From NCBI GenBank assembly GCA_017556885.1, contig JAFYLV010000083.1, forward strand, positions 1 through 16,585: 16,585 nucleotides of DNA. The letters run 5' to 3'. This document shows positions 13,595-16,585 of this stretch, piece after piece. Numbering within the stretch: the first letter of the stretch is position 1; each line of letters opens with the position of its first letter. Origin of the DNA: Clostridia bacterium (GTDB lineage: Bacteria > Bacillota > Clostridia > Oscillospirales > QAMX01). The notes under the pieces are model-generated. The model was not told where the DNA came from. It ran no database searches and was given only the letters and a program-made list of their open reading frames with translations. A program made the translations under genes and the position numbers.

Positions 13595-14186
13595 ATTACC
13601 TCTTGCGCTTTTGCGCCGGGAGGCGGAAGCCCGTCTTTCAAAGCAACGGTTTGCGCACACCCTGCGGGTGGAGGCGGAGTCTGTCCGCCTTGCAGACCTC
13701 CACGGTCTTTCTGCGGAAGACACGGAGCTTTTGCGCGCAGCGGCGCTGCTTCACGATATTACCAAGGAACTATCCGCGGAAGATCACTTGAAATTGTGCG
13801 AAAAATGGGATATACTATTGGATTGTGAAAGCCTGTCCTGCCCCCAGATCCTGCACCAGTTTTCCGGTGCCGGAGTTGCGGCGCGGGAATTTGCCATGCC
13901 GGAGACGGTCTGCGCCGCCATCCGGACCCATACCACCGGAGGAACGGAGATGGATGCAGTTGCCCGCATCCTTTATCTTGCCGATCTGGTGGAGCCGGGA
14001 CGGAGCATTGCATCCGAACCGAATATCTGTGAGGTGCGACATCTTGCGGAGCGGGATCTTTGCGAGGCCTGCCTTGTGCAGATGCGCCGGGAGATCCGGC
14101 GGCTGCGGGATCTGGGCAGGGATGTACACCCGCTGACGGTGGCCGCCTGCGCCGCCATGGAAGAAGAACATAAAGGCAGATCGTGA
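13584..14186 (+). CDS. yqeK: YqeK family HD-domain diadenosine tetraphosphate hydrolase
   Basis: YqeK proteins are reported to hydrolyse Ap4A symmetrically to ADP, limiting this alarmone-like nucleotide. In the 200-residue protein the HD-domain ligands appear in order: H25 (RFAHTLRV), H57-D58 (ALLHDITKEL), H91 (ILHQFSGAG), H116 (IRTHTTGG) and D134 (LYLADLVEPGR). The last two blocks are characteristic of YqeK. The frame is open back to 13359 inside nadD. The GTG at 13584 has AAAGGGG at 13569-13575 eight bases upstream, and the family's N-terminus aligns from there. It overlaps nadD by 11 bases. The NadD-YqeK neighbourhood is widespread in Firmicutes and in some species the two are fused. Confidence 0.92.
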   Translation: MSVELPLALLRREAEARLSKQRFAHTLRVEAESVRLADLHGLSAEDTELLRAAALLHDITKELSAEDHLKLCEKWDILLDCESLSCPQILHQFSGAGVAAREFAMPETVCAAIRTHTTGGTEMDAVARILYLADLVEPGRSIASEPNICEVRHLAERDLCEACLVQMRREIRRLRDLGRDVHPLTVAACAAMEEEHKGRS

Positions 14187-14232
14187 CCGCCGTCCTGAAA
14201 TGTGGGGACGGATGGAGGAGTGTTTTAGAAGC

Positions 14233-15699
14233 ATGAGAGATTTTTCCAATGCCGGTAAAGATCCGGAACTGCTGAAGCAGAAAAAAGCGGCCGAAAAGGC
14301 AGCGCGTGCGGAAAAACGCAGAAAAGAAGCGGAGGCCTATGAGGCCGATGTGCCGGAATGTGTGCATACGGCAAAAAAAGAAGAGAGACCGGAGACGGTT
14401 GAAGAGCCGGAGATCTCCATTGAGGATGCGATTGCCGGTGCCGTTGCGGAAGCGACGGAGAAAGAGAGCCGCAGGGATGAAAAACGCCGCCGCAAGGCGG
14501 ATCCCCGCCGCCGTCGGCGCCGCCGCATCGCAACGGCTGCCGTATGCGGAACCCTGGGGATCTGTATCGCGGTAATGGCCTGGTGGCTATGGCCCCGCGC
14601 CCCCGGAGGCATCAATCTTCCGCCGGTACAGAGCGGCAGCTCTGTGACCGATCCGTCGGACAGCAATATCCCCGGATCCCTGCAGGAGCAGCTCAATGGC
14701 GACAATGCCCAGCGAGAGGGTGTATATACCTTCCTGCTCGGCGGCACGGATAAGGACGGAAGCCGCACCGACGTGCTTATGACGCTGACGCTGGATACCG
14801 TCAACGGTTCCATTAAGATGCTGAGCATCCCCCGCGACAGTATGGTGCGAGGCAATACCTCCACCGGTGTTCGTAAGATCAACTCGGCCTACGGAACAAA
14901 ATCCGGTATCGAAGCCACGCGCGAGGCGGTGGCACGTGTCACCGGATATTATGCAAACCGCTATGTCATCGTTGATCTCGACGGCTTTGTGGAACTGATC
15001 GATGCCGTGGGCGGCGTGTGGTATGACGTTCCGCAGGATATGAAGTATTCCGACCCCACGCAGGATCTGTATATCGACCTGAAGAAGGGGTATCAGCTGC
15101 TGGACGGCAAAAAGGCCATTCAGCTGGTGCGGTTCCGCAAGGGGTATTACAATCAGGACCTCGGCCGTATCGAGACGACCCAGGGCTTCCTGAAGGCGCT
15201 TTTCTCCACCCTGGTGCAGCCGAAGAACATCACCAAGATCCAGAGCTTTGCAAAGATGCTCACGGAGCATACCGAGACGGATCTGACCGTCAGTGAACTT
15301 GTCTGGCTTGCCACCCAGGCGGCGAAGATCGATTCCGAAAAGATCGAGACCTATACCGCCCCGGGCTCATCCCGAATGGTCTACGGAGCATCCTATATCG
15401 TGCTCAAGGAAAAGGAGCTTCTGGAGCTTGTCAACGAGCACATGAATCCCCTGACCAAGCCCATTACCGATCTGGATATCGTGACCGGCGGGACCCTGAC
15501 TCCGAAGCCGACGGCGACCCCGTCGGTGCCCGACGTAGAGATTCCTACGGTAACAACGACGCCCGAACCGGAGGTATCCGTGACTCCGGAGGCTGACCCG
15601 ACGGAGGCGGCTACACCGAGTCCGGAACCTACACCGGCTGAAGTTACTCCCGAGCCGGAAAACAGTCCGACACCCACTCCGGATCCCTCGTCATACTGA
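14233..15699 (+). CDS. LytR-CpsA-Psr (LCP) family cell-wall polymer ligase
   Basis: LCP proteins transfer lipid-linked anionic polymers such as teichoic acids or capsule to peptidoglycan on the outer membrane face. In 488 residues the layout is as follows. A cytoplasmic, very charged K/E/R-rich region (1-98) ends in an arginine run. One transmembrane helix spans about 99-120, followed by a linker. The LCP domain (about 164-376) has the key residues D180 (SRTDVLM), R201 (SIPRDSM), R300 and R302 (VRFRKGY), and D309 and R312 (DLGRIETTQ). A Pro/Thr/Glu tail occupies 421-488. I chose ATG 14233 because GGAGGAG (14214-14220) lies 12 bases upstream; the in-frame ATGs at 14200 and 14212 lack a site. 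The cytoplasmic region is unusually long for the family. It lies between yqeK and rsfS, a place where LytR-type genes are often found in Clostridia. The polymer transferred is unknown. Confidence 0.92.
   Translation: MRDFSNAGKDPELLKQKKAAEKAARAEKRRKEAEAYEADVPECVHTAKKEERPETVEEPEISIEDAIAGAVAEATEKESRRDEKRRRKADPRRRRRRRIATAAVCGTLGICIAVMAWWLWPRAPGGINLPPVQSGSSVTDPSDSNIPGSLQEQLNGDNAQREGVYTFLLGGTDKDGSRTDVLMTLTLDTVNGSIKMLSIPRDSMVRGNTSTGVRKINSAYGTKSGIEATREAVARVTGYYANRYVIVDLDGFVELIDAVGGVWYDVPQDMKYSDPTQDLYIDLKKGYQLLDGKKAIQLVRFRKGYYNQDLGRIETTQGFLKALFSTLVQPKNITKIQSFAKMLTEHTETDLTVSELVWLATQAAKIDSEKIETYTAPGSSRMVYGASYIVLKEKELLELVNEHMNPLTKPITDLDIVTGGTLTPKPTATPSVPDVEIPTVTTTPEPEVSVTPEADPTEAATPSPEPTPAEVTPEPENSPTPTPDPSSY
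15493..15696 (+). repeat. Low-complexity Pro/Thr/Glu-coding tail of the LCP protein
   Basis: About 68 codons encode a tail dominated by P, T, E and S with loosely repeated TPEPE and TPxPTP units (for example PTATPS, TTTPEPE, TPSPEPTP, TPEPEN, TPTPDPSS). It is probably a disordered extracellular stretch threading the wall and may vary in length between strains. Confidence 0.75.
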
Positions 15700-15720
15700 A
15701 ATTGAGAAAGGAAAACAACT

Positions 15721-16071
15721 ATGCATCCCGATGAACTGACCCGTTTGATCCTTGCTGCTGCGGAAGACCGCATGGCTACCGATATCCGCGTTCTCGCCGT
15801 GGATGAGATCACCACGCTGACGGAGCGTTTTGTTATTTGCAACGGTAATTCCACCACGCAGATCCGTGCCATTGCCGACGCCATTGAGGAGAAAACCTCG
15901 GAGGCCGGAAATCCGCCGGATCATGTGGAGGGTTACGTTTCCGCAAACTGGATCCTGCTGGATTTCGGCAGCGTTGTTGTTCATGTTTTCCACCGCGATA
16001 TGCGTGAGTTCTATGCCCTTGAGAAGCTGTGGGCCGATGCAAAGCCCGTAGAGCTTGAGAGCCTGAAATAA
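15721..16071 (+). CDS. rsfS: Ribosomal silencing factor RsfS
   Basis: RsfS (formerly DUF143/Iojap family) binds ribosomal protein uL14 and blocks joining of the 30S and 50S subunits, lowering translation during starvation. The 116-residue protein matches the family throughout. Examples are the VLAVDEITTLTERFVICNGNS region (24-44), IRAIADAIEE (48-57), EGYVSANWILLDFGSVVVHVF (69-89) and the C-terminal REFYALEKLWADA (94-106). AAAGGA at 15707-15712 lies eight bases before the ATG. It is 21 bases after the LCP gene and 22 bases before leuS, so it belongs to the same operon. Confidence 0.96.
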   Translation: MHPDELTRLILAAAEDRMATDIRVLAVDEITTLTERFVICNGNSTTQIRAIADAIEEKTSEAGNPPDHVEGYVSANWILLDFGSVVVHVFHRDMREFYALEKLWADAKPVELESLK

Positions 16072-16093
16072 AATTGCTGGAGAAGAAGTTCCG

Positions 16094-16585
16094 ATGAAGT
16101 ACGAACACGAAAGTATTGAAAAAAAGTGGCAAAAATATTGGGCGGAAAATGATACCTTCCACACCGACGTGTGGGATTTTTCCAAACCGAAGTATTACGT
16201 TCTCGATATGTTCCCCTATCCCTCCGGTGTGGGCCTGCATGCAGGACATCCCGAGGGTTATACCGCGACGGACATCATGTCCCGCATGAAGCGCATGCAG
16301 GGCTACAACGTTCTGCACCCCATGGGCTATGACTCCTTTGGTCTGCCTGCAGAGCAGTATGCCGTTTCCACCGGAAACCACCCCAACGGATTTACCCAGA
16401 AGAACATCGAGACCTTCTCCGGACAGCTCAAGGAGCTGGGCTTTGACTACGACTGGTCCAAGTGCATCGCCACCACCGATCCCTCTTTCTATAAGTGGAC
16501 CCAGTGGATCTTTAAAAAGCTGTACGAGGCCGGCTATGCCAAGCGTATCGAGATGCCCGTCAACTGGTGCGAAGCGCTGGGTACC
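16094..16585 (+). CDS. leuS: Leucyl-tRNA synthetase, N-terminal part (cut by window end)
   Basis: This enzyme charges tRNA-Leu with leucine. Only the first 164 residues are present because the window ends in the frame, so the partial state is an edge effect and not a truncation. The class I ATP-binding region is clear: YYVLDMFPYPSGVGLHAGHPEGYTA (34-58), in which the HIGH-type motif reads HAGH (49-52). It continues with MSRMKRMQGYNVLHPMGYDSFGLPAEQYA and NGFTQKNIE, as in bacterial LeuS. GGAG at 16079-16082 is eleven bases before the ATG. Only 22 bases separate it from rsfS and no T-box leader fits there. Transcription is thus probably from upstream operon promoters. Confidence 0.96.
   Translation, partial: MKYEHESIEKKWQKYWAENDTFHTDVWDFSKPKYYVLDMFPYPSGVGLHAGHPEGYTATDIMSRMKRMQGYNVLHPMGYDSFGLPAEQYAVSTGNHPNGFTQKNIETFSGQLKELGFDYDWSKCIATTDPSFYKWTQWIFKKLYEAGYAKRIEMPVNWCEALGT

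Noticed and set aside
16072..16093. T-box leader before leuS
   Set aside because: Only 22 bases separate rsfS and leuS and they contain just the ribosome site.

Overview
The window looks like a chromosomal segment of a GC-rich, endospore-forming Firmicute of the class Clostridia, possibly gut-associated. The evidence is an intact pro-sigma-K gene (8407-9090, minus), a housekeeping sigma factor of Gram-positive type, a LytR-CpsA-Psr wall-assembly protein, AGGAGG-type ribosome binding sites, and the gene order rdgB-yhbY-nadD-yqeK-LCP-rsfS-leuS. No tRNA, rRNA, CRISPR array, insertion sequence or phage gene is visible. Almost everything is ordinary core genome. The exceptions are one AT-rich patch, one unexplained transcription-unit-like intergenic region and one carbohydrate-active protein.

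Left part (1-5979, all plus): rpoD is followed by a TIM-barrel sugar isomerase/epimerase-like gene. Then comes a 315-base gap holding a candidate small RNA (a TATAAT box, a hairpin, a C-rich stretch and a strong terminator) and a good sigma-A promoter. That promoter drives a tight four-gene unit: nitroreductase, ribulose-phosphate 3-epimerase, a Gfo/Idh/MocA oxidoreductase and a dGTPase-like HD hydrolase (TTG start). It ends at a perfect 13-bp hairpin terminator.

Middle (5980-9281): an AT-rich island of about 650 bp carries its own extended -10 promoter and one small membrane-anchored protein of unknown function, and is bracketed by stem-loops. Convergent to it on the minus strand are a cytoplasmic parallel beta-helix protein resembling GH110 alpha-1,3-galactosidases and, upstream of that, sigK. 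A divergent intergenic region separates sigK from the next block.

Right part (9282-16585, all plus): one long operon is headed by a promoter with TTTACA-N17-TAAAAT and an extended -10. It encodes S-adenosylhomocysteine hydrolase, a membrane-anchored metallophosphoesterase, RNase PH, RdgB, YhbY, NadD, YqeK, an LCP protein, RsfS and the start of LeuS (cut by the window edge). Many genes overlap by one to twenty bases, so translational coupling is likely. The products link methyl-cycle clean-up, nucleotide-pool sanitation, NAD synthesis, RNA/ribosome maturation and wall-polymer attachment.

Most promising for novelty: the candidate small RNA with a CCCCTCCC stretch (about 2203-2320), the AT-rich membrane-protein cassette (5980-6673), and the signal-less GH110-like protein next to sigK. 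No clearly new multi-gene system is evident.
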